From Myroides albus (GTDB lineage Bacteria; Bacteroidota; Bacteroidia; Flavobacteriales; Flavobacteriaceae): a stretch of DNA of 32,174 nucleotides. Position 1 is the first letter of the stretch. Each line of letters starts with the position of its first letter. This document shows, piece by piece, positions 30,888 to 32,174 of this stretch. The DNA lies in contig NZ_WMJX01000031.1 in NCBI RefSeq assembly GCF_009711045.1, positions 802 through 32,975 of the forward strand, given 5' to 3'. A program made the position numbers and the translations under genes. The notes below the pieces were generated by a model that had not been told where the DNA came from, ran no database searches, and saw only the letters and a program-made list of their open reading frames with translations.

Positions 30888-30957
30888 ACTTACAAAATTG
30901 TTAGTTACTCACAAAAATCGCTTGTATAGTTTACTCTAAACTCGCTCTTTACTTTTG
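30888..30957. promoter_or_regulatory. Divergent control region of HxlR and MFS genes
   Basis: ACTTACAAAA at 30888-30897 and ACTCACAAAA at 30907-30916 are direct repeats 19 bp apart, about two helical turns, beside the HxlR ATG. For the exporter, TACTTTTG at 30950-30957 is an exact -7 box, with TTG at 30922-30924 (25 bp away). The leader of the exporter mRNA contains a small dyad (CTTTTG ... CAAAAG) near 30993-31010. Confidence 0.45.
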
Positions 30958-31028
30958 CCTTAGTATTTACAGAATACAATGAGATGTATAACTGCTTTTG
31001 ATTAAGCAAAAGTATGGATTAAATTTTT

Positions 31029-32174
31029 ATGAAGAAATATGCCTACGTAGGAGCCTTAGGACTGCTGAGTATTATTACAACAGAGTTTGGTGTTATTGGA
31101 GTACTGCCCCAGATAGCTTCACATTATAGAATTTCAATAGATCAAGCAAGTTGGCTTTTAAGTGGATTTGCTTTAGTGATTGCCTTCTTAGGTCCTTTGA
31201 TGACTGTTTTAACTGTTCGAATGGACAAAAAGAAAGTAATGCTATTAGCCTTAGCTTTATTTGTAATCTCAAGTTTTATCTCAGTGAGTTTACCTCCTTT
31301 TTGGTTGTTGTTTACTCTGAGGCTTATCTCTGCCTTACTACAGCCAGTCTATATTGCCAATGCGCTTTCTATAGCGGTTCGATTTTCGCCAGAAGATAAG
31401 CACAGTCAGATGATGAGTATTGTATTTAGCGGTATTACTATTGCGTCTTTTACTACTATTCCCTTGGCTACATACTTGACAAATGGCTATGGGTTAGAAG
31501 CCATTTTTTTAATTCAGGGAATTGTGAGTAGTATTGCCTTTATGGCTATTTATATCTTTTTACCTTGTGTTCCAGGTGATACAAAAGTGTTTAACACTAA
31601 AGAATTAGTGGTTTTTAGAGATCTCTCTTTTATAAGAAGTGCATTAGTTAATTTATTTATTTTAGCGATGTGGTTTAGCGTTTACAGCTATTTTGCAGAC
31701 TATTTGAGTAAAGAGAAGAATATGTCTGGTCTAATGGTTGGGAATATGGTGCTTTTATTTGGATTGATAGGTGTTGTAGCCATGTATATAGGAGGGAAGG
31801 TATTGTCTAAAGGTGTGGTTTACAGCAATGTGTTTTACATTATGGGAGCAGCTCTAATAGCTTTACTTCTTTATATTTCGGGAAGTGAATCTATCTTGAC
31901 GGTTTTAATTGTATCCATGTGGAGCCTATTTTATACACCTGTATACTTGAATGCAACTGCATTCTTACAGAAGACAACCAAGCTGCCTTTTGAATTAGGC
32001 AGTAGTCTTTCTACTTCTCTTGGCAACTTGGGAATTGCTGTGGGAACTTTTGTTGGAGGAAAGGTAATAGCTTATTATGGCTTACAATTTTTGCCCTTAG
32101 CGATGTTGATTTTTGCCTTGCTAAGCTTGGTGTTGATTTATTGGTCGCAGACTGTAGTTAAAACTATGCACTTT
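31029..32174 (+). CDS. MFS (AraJ-type, DHA1) transporter, open at the right edge
   Basis: The ATG at 31029 opens a frame of 382 codons with no stop before the window end, so only the last few residues are missing (family about 390). The N-terminus 'KKYAYVGALGLLSIITTEFGVIGVLPQIA' with 'QASWLLSGFALVIAFLGPLMTVLTVRMDKKKVM' is the DHA1 loop 2-3 pattern of AraJ-like exporters; 12 helices are expected and about 11-12 are seen. It should export small toxic compounds. It is divergent from HxlR and has its own -7 box. Confidence 0.9.
   Translation, partial: MKKYAYVGALGLLSIITTEFGVIGVLPQIASHYRISIDQASWLLSGFALVIAFLGPLMTVLTVRMDKKKVMLLALALFVISSFISVSLPPFWLLFTLRLISALLQPVYIANALSIAVRFSPEDKHSQMMSIVFSGITIASFTTIPLATYLTNGYGLEAIFLIQGIVSSIAFMAIYIFLPCVPGDTKVFNTKELVVFRDLSFIRSALVNLFILAMWFSVYSYFADYLSKEKNMSGLMVGNMVLLFGLIGVVAMYIGGKVLSKGVVYSNVFYIMGAALIALLLYISGSESILTVLIVSMWSLFYTPVYLNATAFLQKTTKLPFELGSSLSTSLGNLGIAVGTFVGGKVIAYYGLQFLPLAMLIFALLSLVLIYWSQTVVKTMHF

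Noticed and set aside
1..32174. tRNA, rRNA, insertion sequences or integrase genes near the defence block
   Set aside because: I found no cloverleaf-like CCA-ended gene, no rRNA signature and no transposase or integrase motif, so I cannot name a mobile carrier.

Overview
The window looks like chromosomal DNA from a low-GC Bacteroidota, most likely a Flavobacteriaceae member (Myroides-like is my guess at genus and is not shown by the sequence). Reasons: many start codons lack a Shine-Dalgarno sequence and sit behind A-rich leaders; upstream regions repeatedly carry the Bacteroidota -7 box TAnnTTTG, sometimes with TTG about 20 bp upstream; the small gene order rpmB-rpmG-DUF4295-ftsY is typical of this phylum; and many products are Bacteroidota lipoproteins or DUF families. 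I see no rRNA, tRNA, insertion sequence or CRISPR array.

Layout. 1-1171: the N-terminal part of a large secreted surface protein on the minus strand, cut by the window edge. 1.65-7.6 kb: a defence-like block with a Fic-fold protein whose catalytic His and motif Arg are replaced, then an overlapping pair made of a McrB-type AAA+ motor and a DUF2357/COG1700 PD-(D/E)XK nuclease, followed by gene debris. 7.9-13.8 kb: small accessory genes, namely lipoproteins, two VOC proteins, a retropepsin-like secreted protease, a DUF6304/DUF2695-like pair, and an HxlR regulator divergent from a peroxiredoxin-like gene. 13.8-19.5 kb: a lipoprotein, an AlkC/AlkD-type repair protein, a small conserved protein, a DUF4421-like barrel, a hotdog thioesterase, a second lipoprotein and a di-haem cytochrome c peroxidase. 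19.6-25.2 kb: housekeeping genes (DnaQ-like exonuclease, FAA hydrolase, Hpt-like protein, cinA, rpmB, rpmG, DUF4295, ftsY, lipoprotein, DUF721). 25.3-30.5 kb: a nitric-oxide defence cluster (Rrf2 regulator, quinol NO reductase, Ric/ScdA iron-cluster repair protein, a haem-copper-oxidase-like membrane protein, a CopD-like membrane protein). 30.5 kb to the end: an HxlR regulator divergent from an MFS exporter that runs off the right edge.

The most interesting part is 1.65-7.9 kb. The McrB/COG1700 pair is a recognised defence architecture. The neighbouring degenerate Fic protein, the two near-identical terminators around the spacer, the perfect 20-bp palindrome beside the operon's -7 box and the relic reading frames at its downstream edge suggest an inserted or remodelled defence locus. 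The nitric-oxide cluster is a second coherent unit: the sensor, the enzyme that removes NO, the repair of damaged iron centres, and two membrane proteins of uncertain role. Several hairpins lie directly in front of start codons, and one contains an exact -7 box in its stem-loop. A palindromic element with arms GTATCC/GGATA occurs twice, 6.5 kb apart.
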